A stretch of 64,000 nt of DNA from Marchantia polymorpha subsp. ruderalis (taxonomy: Eukaryota; Streptophyta; Marchantiopsida; Marchantiales; Marchantiaceae), in assembly GCA_037833965.1 (NCBI GenBank), contig AP031351.1:1252501-1316500 (forward strand). The letters run 5' to 3'. Position numbers and translations under genes: made by a program. This document shows positions 1 to 11,694 of this stretch, in pieces; the first letter of the stretch is position 1, and every line of letters starts with the position of its first letter. The notes under the pieces were generated by a model, which saw only the letters and a program-made list of their open reading frames with translations, had not been told where the DNA came from and made no database searches.

Positions 1-311
1 TTCAAAAATTTCTCGACACCATCGGAGCTCTTCCGTCTATACTTAGCCTCTCCGGTTACGAATATCGTGTTGTCCCACAATATTACGAAGCTACACAATT
101 TTGTCAGTGGATCTACTATCTGCCAAAATTCAAAAGCTCTTATTGAACGTCGATCCTCTAATGCAATTGGGGGCGAACCATATTATGTGGAAGTCCGAAA
201 ATTTCGTAACTTCACTGTCTTCCTGCGAGGTTTCAACATCAGGACATTTTTTCAGATCTGTGACTTCAATTTGCCTCTTCATTGATTATATACCGGAATG
301 ATTTTCTACAG

Positions 312-3300
312 GTCAACATCATCGACACACCTGGACATGTGGACTTCACCATAGAGGTGGAGAGGGCGTTGCGAGTTCTGGATGGGGCTGTGTTGGTGTT
401 GTGCAGCGTGGGAGGTGTTCAAAGTCAGTCGATTACTGTCGACCGACAAATGCGCCGGTACAATGTCCCACGAGTTGCCTTCATAAATAAACTCGATCGG
501 AGTGGAGCCGATCCCTGGAAAGTAATAGATCAAGTACGTTGCCTGGAACGCCAAGCTTTGGGAATTTGTATTTTTCGTGAATTGAACACGTCAGGTGTAG
601 CAGGTGTCGATCGGCATGCCACAGTTCATCTCTCTGTGTAACTTGGGGAGGACCAAAGCCCATTGAAATAACAGTAGCACAACTATGGTATTATGATCAT
701 TTCTGGAGGTGAGGTTTAGTGATATTTTCGAATTTTTACCATGTACCAGTTAGATTCTGGCGCATGTTAAAAAAGTTGATTGCAAAAATACCCGCTGGAG
801 CAGCAACTAATCGAATTTCTTTTGGTGCGTTGCAGCTGAAGAAAAAATTGAAGCTGAATTGCGCCGCTGTGCAATACCCAATCGGCCTTGAAACTGAACT
901 GCAGGGTCTGGTCGATCTCGTTCAAATGAAAGCCTTTATTTCAAAAGGTGCTCACGGGTAAGGTGAATGCGTATTTTTTGCTTGACTCCGGAACAGCCAT
1001 ATTTTTAAGTTCGTGATGTGTTTAGGGTTCAACTCGCACTTTTTGTTTAGTGAAACTTATTTTGTTTTTATCGCGAAGGTGTTGGCCGAAGAGTGACATT
1101 ACCTTTAACTTGACAGGGAGAACGTGGTGGAAGAAGAAATTGCTCCAGAGATGCTCCAGATAGCCACTGAGAAGAGACGTGAGCTGATAGAAATTGTATC
1201 AGAAGTCGACGAAGAACTCGCTGAAAAATTTCTGAGCGATGAACCTATTTCTGTTGATGAACTTGAGGTATGCTCCACACCGATTTTGTACGAAGGAGGC
1301 ATTGCCTTACCCAAATTCACAGGATGTGGTTAGAGATTTGTGGGAGCAGGCGCAAAGTACTCCGTCTGTCTGTCTCAGTGACTGATTTTCTAGTTCAGAG
1401 AATGACCACTTACTCTTGTTACACTCACAGGCGGCTATTCGGAGAGCAACAATATCTTTGCAGTTTGTACCCGTTTTCATGGGAAGTGCTTTCAAGAATA
1501 AGGTATAGTCTTGACCTCGCTTACAATCAGTACCTTTGTTAACTCGGAAACTATCTACTTTCAGAACACATGTAGTCTAATAAGAAAGAAATTAAGTGAA
1601 GTTTCGCACTGCCTAACAATGATATACAGTGTTATATAATTTAATCTTTTCAATATCTTGTCTTCGGTTCCGCTCTGTCGGGCCCAGAGCTTAGTGTCAA
1701 GTCAAACTTCAAAAATGAGAAAATTATGAAGATTAAGGGGTATGAATATATTGAAGAATTTCAATAGAGCTTTCTGCATTGTGGGGTTTTTTTTAACGCG
1801 AGTCTATTTCTGTTTTTGTACCCTTTCTGTATCGATGTATGATATGATGTCCACTTTACCACAAATTACTAAGTACAAACTCAGATAAGAGTAGGCTTAT
1901 GAACTTCATCCGGCAGTGCAGTGTCTTCCATTCGCAGCCGTAGTGCTCCTTGCTTTTACAGCTTGTTTCAGTGGCGAATCGTTGCCTTCACTTCCAAGCT
2001 CTGCATATGACTCTTATGATGTGAACATAAAACCTTTCAGAATGAAGGAAACCTCGAAAGTTGTAGAATTTGAACTGAAGAATCCTTTTACTTTTCTACG
2101 TTTGGTTACATTATAATAGTACGAGTGTGAACTTATCTGCCCTGTCTGCAATGCTGCATGGAAGAGTACCCATGTTGGTGCTGTAGGCAATCTATAAAAT
2201 TAGATATGGTATGTTGATGCCATGAACTTGGTGGATACATTATCCTTCAGTTGGAACTTACTTCTTCCTTTTTGTTGGCTTGATTCTGTGTTGAATAATT
2301 GACGTGACTCAAGCTCTGGAACACTATTGTGATGCGAAACTCAAACTTTAAAGTTTGATACAAACCAAGAAAGATAAAAAACCTTGAAATGAAGAGTCCC
2401 ACCAGAGCTTTCTAGTTGATGGGCACGGTATGCGAGTTAGGAATGGTAATTTTTTAAAGCTGTCTGCAGTGTCGTATGATAATGTCAGATGAAATATGTT
2501 CGATGGTATTCATCCGGTAGACGCAGTGTCTTATGCTGGGCTTTAGTGCTCATTGTTTCCAGCTGGATTTTGTAGCAGATAATGATGTGATAAAATATCA
2601 ATCAACACCTTGAAGGAGGCCTCTGGATGTGTAATACTTCATTGGGTTCAGGTCTGAGCTTGGGAGAATCTGATGCAGTTGAAAATTGGACTTATTTGTG
2701 TGGGCCAGAGCAGGGTGTTCAGCTTCTCTTGGACGGAGTATCCAACTTTTTGCCCTGTCCACTCGAAGTGAGCAATCATGCGCTTGATCAAAACAAGAAC
2801 GAGGAGAAGGTATTACAATGTCTGCTTCTCGTTTTGCTCTCAATTTTGACGTCTGATTTGAGTTGTTTAGTACATAGCTTGGCGAACGTGATAAAGATCT
2901 AACAGGGTTTTAATTCTCTAACAGGTGAATCTGTCAGGCTCTCCTAATGCCCCTCTTGTTGCACTAGCATTCAAGTTGGAAGAAGGACGTTTTGGCCAGC
3001 TTACATACCTTCGGTAAGCCGAAGCTTTAGATTTGTCCTAACATTACAGCAAGATTGGCATGCAATTAGACGTTTTTGGAATGCAGAATGCGACTATTAA
3101 AGCGAATATTTTCACTTTGATCCCTTCCTCTCGCGGCCCACAATGCAATTTTGAGTGTTTTTGTTTAACCGGATTTGCCAAGAAGCGATAGATGGAAAAG
3201 ACAAAGAGTCATGCCTTCATCCCGGGAGGCAAACCTTAATAATATTGTAGTCTTAGCTATATACTCTTTTGTTTCGATTGAAATGATTCATGTTTTGCTC

Positions 3301-3559
3301 TCTACCGTTGTCTTTTCCCTTTCTTTGGCAGTTTTTAGAACGTTCATCTCAAAATTGAAATGACTGACCTTCCCACTTGATCAGGCTGTACGACGGAACC
3401 ATCCGCCGAGGTGATTATATTGTAAATTCAACGACAGGTCGGAAAGTGAAGGTGCAGTCGTAATTCCTTTGCTTATCGCCCTTTGAATTTGCAAGGTTCT
3501 AATTTTATCGAATTTGCAAGGTTTCCAATTTTATCGGATGTCCCCGAAGGGACATCCGA

Positions 3560-3591
<32 letters not shown>

Positions 3592-6500
3592 GGCCCCTGC
3601 GCAAGGATGACACGCACAAATCGAGAAATGGTTCAAATTTTTACAAGTGACATTGAACGTCGTTTCACTCTTGACGCTTAGCCGAAAGCTTAATAGAGTA
3701 GCAGACTTTAATTCCATGTTTTTTATGGATTTGAACAGTGCGTGGTTGTATATATGAACTTTTTGGAGCACAGTATTGCTGGAGGATCCATTTGTTCAAT
3801 CACGGATTATTCCTGATTAACTTCTGTTTGTTTGTTTCTTCTTTGGGTCGTGGAATAGGTACCAAGGCTCGTTCGTATGCATGCAGATGATATGGAGGTG
3901 AGATAACGTAGATTTCTGTGTTCAGATGTGTGCCCGGATTCTTCTGTGGAACTTCACATCGTACCGATCACCCAAGGAGATGCAAAGTGATAGATAACCT
4001 GCTGAATAAGTTTTGCATATTTGTTCACCAAATCGTTAGACACAGTACCATACCTGTATCTCCAACGTTGTCCTTTCTTAGTAGCTTACATTTATGGTCG
4101 TTTTATATTGAATGTTTATCTGCACTGTTGTGAAGATCTTGCTGTTTTGTTCAACTGTCGTAGAGTTGGGTTCATATTTTCTTTCCCTGCTTTTAACTCC
4201 TGTTGGTGTACATTCATTCGTGTCCGTCTTCAGGATATTCAGCAAGCTGGCGCAGGGGAAATTGTTGCTGTGTTTGGCGTGGAATGTGCCTCAGGTTTGT
4301 ACATCTTCTGAAAACTGTTTTTGTTTCTTGAACGTAATACTACGGTAATTGTTTGTTTCTGAACGAGGACTTACAACGTTATTTTACAACTGAAGCGGTT
4401 GTTAATGCTTGTAATAGACTATCTAAAATGGCTTTTACTGTTCAGGTGACACATTTACTGATGGATCAGTCAAGTATACGATGACATCAATGAATGTCCC
4501 GGAGCCCGTTATGTCTCTTGCTATCGCGCCATCATCAAAAGATGTTGGACAGCAGGTAATGACGCATGTAGCAAGTCCTGAGATTATTTAAAGACGAGCT
4601 CCTTCTTGTTGTATGTAAATCTGTCGTCCGGGATTTTGATTTGAGATTCATACTCGCTGTAAGAAAGTAAAGGTTAGCACCTAGTCTTGCAAACTGAAGT
4701 CTTTGCATGATTTGTGTACGGGATTTCGACTTCAGATTCATTTTCGCTGTAATAAAGTAATTGTTAGCACCTAGTCTTGCAAACTGAAGTCTTTGCATGA
4801 TTGTGTACGTGAGGATTGTATGGTCTGCTTATTTATTGTTGTTGTGCTGGCGCAGTTCTCAAAGGCTCTGAACCGCTTCCAAAAGGAGGATCCAACTTTT
4901 CGTGTCAGTCTTGATCCCGACAGCGGGGAGGTGTGCATGTTACTTTCTTTAACATTTTCATTTTTTTTCATTATTGAATAAGCTGTTGTCGGGATGTGTG
5001 AAGTAAAAAGCAATTTTTGCGAACGCAACTGAATTTGGTTTAACTGCAGACCATCATTTCTGGGATGGGAGAGCTTCATCTTGATATTTATGTGGAGCGA
5101 ATCAAGCGGGAGTATAAGGTATGTCTTGCTTTCATCCTCACCTTCTTCTTTCGTTTTCCATGTATTTACGGAAGTCTCTCAGAAACCTTCGGTTTTCTCT
5201 CATTCAAGTACGTGTCTCGGCTGTTGAGTCGACACACATCTTACGCTTGTTTATTGTTATTGAACAAAGAGATTGTAAGAAGGATTTGTGGTTCCACATG
5301 GGTATGATTCGTTATCCGTCCGTTTAGGTAAGGACTCAAGCGTCCAGCTGAGTCGCAACTGTTGCACAATCTAATATGTTATGCCTCACCGATATAATCA
5401 CAACAGTTTCTAACAGCAAACTAGAGATTGCCACTAGTCACTCTTAGTTCGCCCTTCAACATTCCTTTGTCTCCAACAGGGCTCAGACTTTTACTTTGTT
5501 ACCATTTGTCTTCTTTGCTCTGAAGTCACACAAGGTTTGACTAAAACCACGTATCAGCCAACGACACTCCTCTTACACTCGGCTTAATATGTTTAGGACT
5601 GGCTCACGGGGTGCTTTGCCATCGTGAGCCACAGTCCTAACCATACCAACCATACTAAGCAATGAGCAATATGCTTCGCTTTTACATCAGAAGCACTTAA
5701 CATTTTTCTCTACTTATTAGATGACTCTACTGAGGGTTTGTAATGTCATCCATGAGTTAAATTATAATCACTTATATTGAGATCTCTGCCCCACACTCCT
5801 CGTCTTACGCTAGGACTTCACCACCCACTGCACTAATGTTAACCTTACTGATCCCAGAGAGAAGATAGGCACCCTAGTCAGAGATCTTTTTACTCCTTGT
5901 TATCTACATAATCAGGACCTGCTTTACTACGTTACATTGACATCAGGATATTGGTGTTTCCGACTGGAAACGTCACATCGAGATTTCCTGACTCCAGATA
6001 TTCCTATTATTTAGTTGTATTTGCCTAAGTTTTGAGGAACCCTTTATCTTCAAAAGTTTCGTATTACCACGGCAAATATGTGTGCTGTCTAATTGGCTAA
6101 CCTTTTACGTCTTCAGGCATGAATATGACTTCCTACAGTGTTTACTTTTCTTTTAGCTAGACTTCTCAACGTTAGAAGATATGTAAATCATTTCTTCGTA
6201 CCCTCAGCTCCGGAGCTCACAGTTTCATCGGTGTAATTCCTTCACACGCCTAAAACTTCGGTTAGCCCTCTAGTTCTAACAACGATATCACCTAACGTCT
6301 GCTGTTGTATGGACTCAAGTACGTCCCTATTTCGCTGGCACCGTCTAGACGTCACAGCTAGATCTGAGTTGCTCCGGTCTCTTGCATGCTATGCTGCAGT
6401 ATTCAATCATACACTATCTTATCTATTGTCAGAAGTGAGTTTACTTTGGAAAGGCCTTTCTGATGAATCCTCATGGATGGAATTACCAGGTAGATGCTAT

Positions 6501-7458
6501 AGTTGGAAAGCCTCAGGTAAACTTCAGAGAGACTATCACCCAGAGGGCAGAATTTGATTATCTACATCGGAAGCAAAGTGGTGGGCAGGGACAGTATGGA
6601 CGTGTTGTCGGGTATGTATGGGCACCTGGAAGTGCGGACTCAAGTCATAAATCTTTTTTTGCTTTTGTATGTTTGCTCACTGTTGCAAGTGCTGACCACC
6701 ACACCTACCGCTGGTCGTCGTGTTGTGCATGTCAGATATGTAGAGCCTATAGAAGAAGGTGACTTATCAGGAAAGAAGTTCGAATTCAAAAATATGATGA
6801 TCGGACAAGCCATACCATCGAACTTTATTCCTTCTATCGAGAAAGGATTCATCGAGGCTGCAAATTCGTAAGTACATTCCACTATTTCCCGTAAATTTCA
6901 AATGTGGGTCCTTTCGAATCTCTCCTGAAGTATTGTTGGGCCTCGTTTTTAACAACGTACTAAGTACGCTTTGGATGCTCTAATTGATCAGTCTCGTTGT
7001 GGCTAATCTACTGCAGGGGTTCTCTTATCGGCCATCCTGTAGAGAACTTAAGGGTTGTGCTGACTGATGGAGCTTCACATCAAGTTGATTCCAGTGATCT
7101 AGCTTTCAAGCTGGCTGCTTTGTATGCGTTTCGAGATTGTTATCAAAAAGCAAGACCGGTTATACTGGAACCGATCATGCTTGTGGAAATGAAGGCTCCC
7201 ATGGAGTTTCAGGGTCCGGTTATCGGAGATATTAACAGGAGAAAGGGTATCATCGTCGGAAGTGAGCAGGATGGAGATGATGCGGTCATTACTGCACATG
7301 TTCCGTTAAACAACATGTTTGGCTACTCAACTGGATTGCGGTCTATGACCCAAGGTAAGGGCGAGTTCACCATGGAGTATCACCAGCATGCTGCAGTACC
7401 ACAGGATGTCCAAGCCCAGCTAGTCAAAGAATTTCAAAACAAGAGAGGTTCAGCCTAG
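312..7458 (+). CDS. MEFG1: Mitochondrial translation elongation factor G (EF-G1), 3' part of gene, 15 exons
   Basis: Partial gene; the N-terminal exons lie upstream of the window. Exons read in one continuous frame with GT-AG introns: 312-533, 836-957, 1117-1267, 1431-1502, 2714-2809, 2925-3013, 3385-3451, 3859-3897, 4234-4294, 4446-4555, 4856-4930, 5050-5118, 6490-6611, 6736-6867, 7017-7458. These give 622 residues ending RGSA-stop. The G3 motif DTPGHVDF and the G4 motif NKLDRSGAD identify a translational GTPase. Domain II ([18 protein letters not shown]), domain III ([19 protein letters not shown]), domain IV ([27 protein letters not shown]) and domain V ([25 protein letters not shown]) follow in the usual order. 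The family catalyses ribosomal translocation in the mitochondrial matrix; a mitochondrial rather than chloroplast assignment rests on remembered similarity to Arabidopsis mitochondrial EF-G. No frameshift or internal stop was seen, so this looks functional. The intron between 3451 and 3859 holds a U6 sequence, and the largest intron (5119-6489) contains no gene I can recognise. Bases 1-311 are read as intron. Confidence 0.95.
3485..3535. repeat. Short direct repeat just upstream of the U6 copy
   Basis: A 25-base unit at 3485-3509 (GAATTTGCAAGG then TTCTAATTTTATC) is repeated with one insertion and one substitution at 3510-3535. The second copy includes the antisense-U6 bases. The duplication therefore took in, or post-dates, the insertion junction. 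It could be slippage or part of the insertion process. Confidence 0.85.
3523..3570. repeat. Perfect inverted repeat at the 5' end of the U6 copy
   Basis: The arms 3523-3544 and 3549-3570 are perfect reverse complements (22 bp) around a 4-base CGAA loop. The right arm is the first part of U6 and the left arm is antisense U6, joined through the U6 5' stem. This is the structure expected if the cDNA 3' end folded on itself and primed second-strand synthesis. Confidence 0.95.
3540..3641 (+). ncRNA. U6: U6 spliceosomal snRNA sequence, probable promoterless retro-pseudogene
   Basis: About 102 bases match plant U6 snRNA almost perfectly, including the invariant ACAGAGA region (GATACAGAGAAGATTAGC), the U4-pairing and catalytic segment (GGCCCCTGCGCAAGGATGAC) and the 3' end (ATCGAGAAATGG), followed by a T run that could terminate Pol III. 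Against canonical plant U6 as remembered, I see one substitution near the 3' end (GGTTCAAA for GGTCCAAA), and the 5' stem-loop is inverted: GTCCCCGAAGGGAC in place of GTCCCTTCGGGGAC. It lies sense-oriented inside an EF-G intron. I find no TATA box about 30 bases upstream and no plant USE element (RTCCCACATCG) about 70 bases upstream. It is therefore probably a reverse-transcribed dead copy rather than a transcribed gene. Recognition of U6 is nearly certain; its pseudogene status is an inference. Confidence 0.93.
4625..4804. repeat. Two-copy 90-bp tandem duplication inside an EF-G intron
   Basis: Two adjacent units with a 90-base period (4625-4714 and 4715-4804) share CGGGATTT at 4629 and 4719, followed by GTTAGCACCTAGTCTTGC and AAACTGAAGTCTTTGCATGA. 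The 3' halves are identical and the 5' halves differ at several positions. It ends about 50 bases before the next exon. Confidence 0.9.
5593..5640. repeat. Imperfect hairpin in the large EF-G intron
   Basis: TTAGGACTGGCTCACG (5593-5608) pairs with CGTGAGCCACAGTCCTAA (5623-5640) with one 2-base bulge around a 14-base loop. It lies in the 1.37-kb intron and has no recognised function; a small fold-back insertion is possible. Confidence 0.75.
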
Positions 7459-10424
7459 TCACTGACACGATGTGACATGTGGATGCCTTTTGAAGACCGG
7501 GGCGTCTGATATATTCGGACAGATTTTGTTTATCTATGGAGATTAGGATAGACTTCGTTTGCTTTTTCTACTCATTATATATTGTGATGTCCTTAAGAAA
7601 GGACCGTCGGCAGGAGGAACTGAAAGTATTTTCTGTTAAGTGACATTAGACGTTGTTACAATGAGGGTACATTTAGATAGGGGACATTCAGGCGCATGAC
7701 CTGAATAACTTGAGTTAGTCATTACGAACAGCTTCTGCAGAGCCTGTTGTCTTGGCATTTTGATCCGACGTCGAAGAAGCCTTCAACATTTTAGAATAGA
7801 AACATAGAAAGAACAATCAGCTTAGCACTGAAACGCCGAAGCATATTACACCAGGTTAAGTCGTTACTTACTAGGGGCGTATATTGACTGAAGCTTGTGC
7901 ACAAGATGGCGAAGTTCGTCTGTCATAATGTGTCGTGCACATACTGAATAAAGACTTGGTGCTAAACAAAACCAAGGTAACGTTCCCACGCACACGGTTC
8001 CTTGTGCTTTTTGCCAATAACATATATGGCTCTCGTATGTCGCCTCCAATGATACATCATTAAATGAAGCAAGCAAAGCAAAGCTCGTGAGACTCGGTTA
8101 TTGAACTTTGGCCCAACTTGTATAACAAGATTGAAGCCCGCTTCAATTCCTTTACACTAACTAGAAGGAAGTAGAGGATATGTGTGAAAGAGAGCCATTA
8201 TCGTAGTCAACGATCTCCTATCATCGTGAAGGTATCCTTTGTCATCAGAGGCAGGATCTAATCTAATCTCACCTGAAATAAAGTGACTCCTAAAGGAAGT
8301 CGGTCATTGTCCGCCTTATTAATTTGCGGTCTCTTATTTCCAAGTCGTGTGTACAAAATGTGCGGGAGTCGTTGTACGAGAAATACCTAGAAGAGAATTT
8401 TATGGATTCCTTTGGCAGTGCTGTGAAACGATGTGGCCGTTGCTATGGCTGTGCCCACAAGGGGTATGAATTCGACCACAAGCACAAGCGGGTCGGAACT
8501 CCGTGCTACTGGACGCCCAGCTCGGAGTTCCTAGCGCCGTGACAGACCACAGATAAACTCAAGTCTAACCCATGGTGAGGAACAAGTGACCGCAGGGCAG
8601 TGCGTTGCGGTTCGGTCCAGGGACGCTATGATGACGCGATTCTTAAATGGTGCTGGTATATTTGATGCAGATGATTCGAGGTCCCGTTGGTCGCGGAAGA
8701 CTTGAATGTGCACGCAAATGTATAATGGCATCGGACTCGTAATGGGAGTCGGATAACGAATTTCCGCGAAAACCTTCCGATAACGGCAATCGTACATATT
8801 TTAATGCAATTTATTCGCTTGGGAACTAATCTGGGAAGCGTACCTTCTTTCATGAATTGATTGTGTTCCGTTTTCCTATGCAGTTACGGAAGCTTCAGAC
8901 CTGGATGATGACATCACCGCCACGTCGGATCAAAACGGCACCGCAGACTTAGGCTGTCTGTGACCGATGGCCGTCCGATCTTCTCTTCCCTCGACCCTTG
9001 GATTCCGCAATGAAATGTAAAGTAGGTAGAATTTGTGGCACCAACTTTTTCGCCCCAGTAAATGCATGATTCTATGCATCAGGAGGAAAGGGTATTCCTC
9101 GCCTGGAGGCTTGGCAATATTTCAGTATTTATGTCATCTTGTGACATTCCCCGTTCTACCACCGAGGCAATATTAATGCAAGAAAATGATATGAAACGTG
9201 GTCAAATGACAGAAAGAACCCAGAAGAGGTTCGAATAATCATTATATATATTTATCTCTTCAATTGCTTCTTCGGAAGATAAGTCTTACAATCATACCTT
9301 CTAATAGGAATTCCAAATAACATAAATAAATCATTCTCTGATCACATTTATCAGAAAATGATCTTGTTTCAGTTAACGGTGTTTACACTTTTCTTAAGTT
9401 AGAGTTTATATCTTCACCATTAGATAAGTTTCTGTCCACTTGGCCACCTCACTTGATAATTTCACTATGTGATTAGATGAACTCGTGGTACACCTATTTG
9501 ATACCAATGATGAAGAAAGTAATTTATGATGAATAAGCGTTGGACTGCAAGTTCTAAGAAACAATGAAGATGCATACATGGAAGGATAGTGTTGATACCT
9601 TTGCATGAGAATTAAAACACAATCAAACAGGAAATTGGTTGAAGAAGTAAGTTGGAATGAAGGATGTGTACATGTAGTAAGAATTCCCATGATTTTGAAT
9701 ATTTGCATTTTAGTTGATGGAGTCATGATAAAACAATCATTTTCAAATTGAGATTATTGTAACCTCGTTATGATAATTTGAAGTGTTTACACTCATATTA
9801 CTCTAAGAAAAATTAAGTCATATATTTCAAACACTTTTGCGTGAAAAGAGAGGTGAAATGAATGTTTCAAGGAATGTAAAATTCTTTCAAGAATTATCTC
9901 AATATGTACATGTAAAGTGAACTGAAATGAAGATTATGAAGTGAAAAAGATATTATATACCATGAGATTAAAAATAATGAAAATTGAATTAAAAAATAAA
10001 ATTAATTCCATAAATCAATTTGATTGACTCTAATTTAAACAATAAAAGAAGAAAACACTGAAACATAAGTTTGAAAATATAATATCATTAAGCTAATTAA
10101 ATTGGATTCTATAACCGAATAGCTGCAATGTTTGCAACATATTTATGTCATAATTCTAGCATGAAAGTGAAATTATAATTTTAAAATTATGATATGATAT
10201 CTATTACAAAAACATAACATTTTTTTTTTGGAAAATTTTTTTTATCAAAAAATTTCAAAAATAATTATCTGATTTTGAAATATTTGAAAAGTCAAAAGAT
10301 AAGATTAAATGATGACACAAGGTTTTACAAGTTGCTTTTTAATTATGGACGAGACACGCCTTGTACTTCTATTTATAATTAAGGGTTTAATAAATCTCGG
10401 ATCAACTTTAACTATGATAACAAA
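7459..10424. other. Intergenic region downstream of EF-G; no gene recognised
   Basis: About 3 kb with only short ORFs. A 72-codon frame at 8324-8542 (+) contains a cysteine-rich stretch (RCGRCYGCAHKGYEF) that might be a fragment of a zinc-binding protein, but nothing around it supports a gene. Composition becomes strongly AT-rich after about 9200. Confidence 0.6.
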
Positions 10425-10510
10425 TGTTAGTCCTCACCCAAATTATGTTAATTTCAACTCGGGACTGTAAACGTAAAATTTGAGAATCATCAACCAATCA
10501 TGAGAGTTAG

Positions 10511-11648
10511 ATGTAACGTGGTTCACCCTTGGAGGAGGCGGGCTACGTCCACCACAAACACCGACACCGATACACGTTTTACTCAAGGTTTGTCGAGAAC
10601 AACTCACTGTACAAGGTAGACTCCAAAGTATTTAACCTCTAGTCTAGACGACATCTTAGCTATAAATAGCTAGGTCTAGAGGTTACTCCTTAATCGGAGT
10701 TAACCTCAACGGTCTTCCCTTAAACTTGTGTTAAGGAAACTCAGTAACCTCTCTAACCTATATTATTACTCTTCGGGAATTTCTAGAGAGAAACCTAACA
10801 CAAGGTAACTCTTTAAACCAGAGTTAACTAGAACTAAGCCGTAGCCATAACATGATAAAGTATTAATATAAAGAGATAACTTAAAACCATATCCCCTCCT
10901 TAACTCGGGTTAAGGAATCTCAATAACCAGGGCACTCTTAACCTCTTATATCTAGTTAAAGAATGTAACTCTTAACTTAGGTTAAGTAATCAGTGGATTC
11001 CTAAACTCTCAACGTATACGTGATCACATATTTTTACTTGTAATTATGAAGACCTTGAACACTCTTCCCCTATTTCAGCAAGCTAGTCGCATTGAAAAGA
11101 CAAGACTACTCTTTCAATGTGCATAGCTCATTGAAAGATAATCCTTTTGACAAGAATTCTTTTGACGCTCACAACTCACCGTGGCTCTGACTAATTGCGT
11201 CCGCGATTGGCCCTCATCGTCGCTCGCGACTGACAGCGCCAGCAACTAACATGTCACATGTGATTGGATCTCATCGTCGCCCCCAACTTATTGCGTCCGC
11301 GAATAACCATTATTGTCGCCCGCGATTGACTAAGCCGCAAACAAGTATTGAGCACAATTGACTGCGCTCGCAACTTATTAAAACCGTCGTCCATGACTTA
11401 CAACGTCTGTGATTAACTATCATCATCGCCCGCGACTTACTGCGTTCAAGCTTTACTATTGAGTTTAACTCCAATTAAGGAGTAACATGGGGTCCTAACT
11501 ATTTATATCTAGTACGGTCGTGTGGACTGGAAATAAATAACTCAGGGCTCACCTTGTACAGAGAGTATTCCTATACATGACCTAAAGTAAAGGTGCTTGA
11601 CATCTGGGTGGACGTAGCCCTCCTTCTCGAGGATGAATCACGTTACAT
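10511..11648. repeat. Large inverted repeat inside the LTR
   Basis: 10511-10553 (beginning ATGTAACGTG, ending GGCTACGTCCACC) is the reverse complement of 11607-11648 with a handful of mismatches. Further paired blocks lie in order inside: CTGTACAAGGT 10607 with 11551-11561, TATAAATAG 10661 with 11499-11507, and GTTACTCCTTAAT 10682 with 11474-11486. The arms are therefore about 175-185 bp and diverged, with a spacer of about 780 bp. Both arms carry a TATAAATAG-like box pointing inward. Confidence 0.8.
10685..10988. repeat. Run of small TTAAC/GTTAA stem-loops in the LTR
   Basis: At least five short hairpins of similar design occur within 300 bp: ACTCCTTAATCGGAGTTA (10685), CCTTAAACTTGTGTTAAGG (10718), ACTCTTTAAACCAGAGTTA (10808), CCTTAACTCGGGTTAAGG (10899) and CTTAACTTAGGTTAAG (about 10971). 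Each has a 5-8 bp stem with a 3-6 base loop. Confidence 0.7.
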
Positions 11649-11694
11649 TTGTGTTGCTATGTTCGTATAATTCTTGAGTTTTATTGTAACAAAT

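Larger units (their letters stand above)
10425..11691 (+). mobile_element. Ty1/copia-type long terminal repeat (5' LTR of a decayed element)
   Basis: The proposed LTR starts TGTTAG and ends TGTAACA, giving the expected TG...CA ends with TGTTA/TAACA terminal inversion. It is followed within a few bases by TGTATCAGAGCTGGAT, the hallmark primer-binding site of plant copia elements (consensus TGGTATCAGAGC, one mismatch). A TATAAATAG box lies at 10661. The sequence after the PBS has only short open frames and I find no convincing gag, integrase or RT and no second LTR in the window, so the element is decayed or truncated. The LTR start is my best guess from terminal symmetry; the PBS end is firm. 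Confidence 0.7.

Noticed and set aside
3540..3641. U6 as an active Pol III gene
   Set aside because: There is no TATA box or USE at the required distances, and the 5' stem is inverted with an antisense extension; kept as a probable pseudogene.
5119..6489. Nested gene in the largest EF-G intron
   Set aside because: Only short frames and one imperfect hairpin; no recognisable protein.
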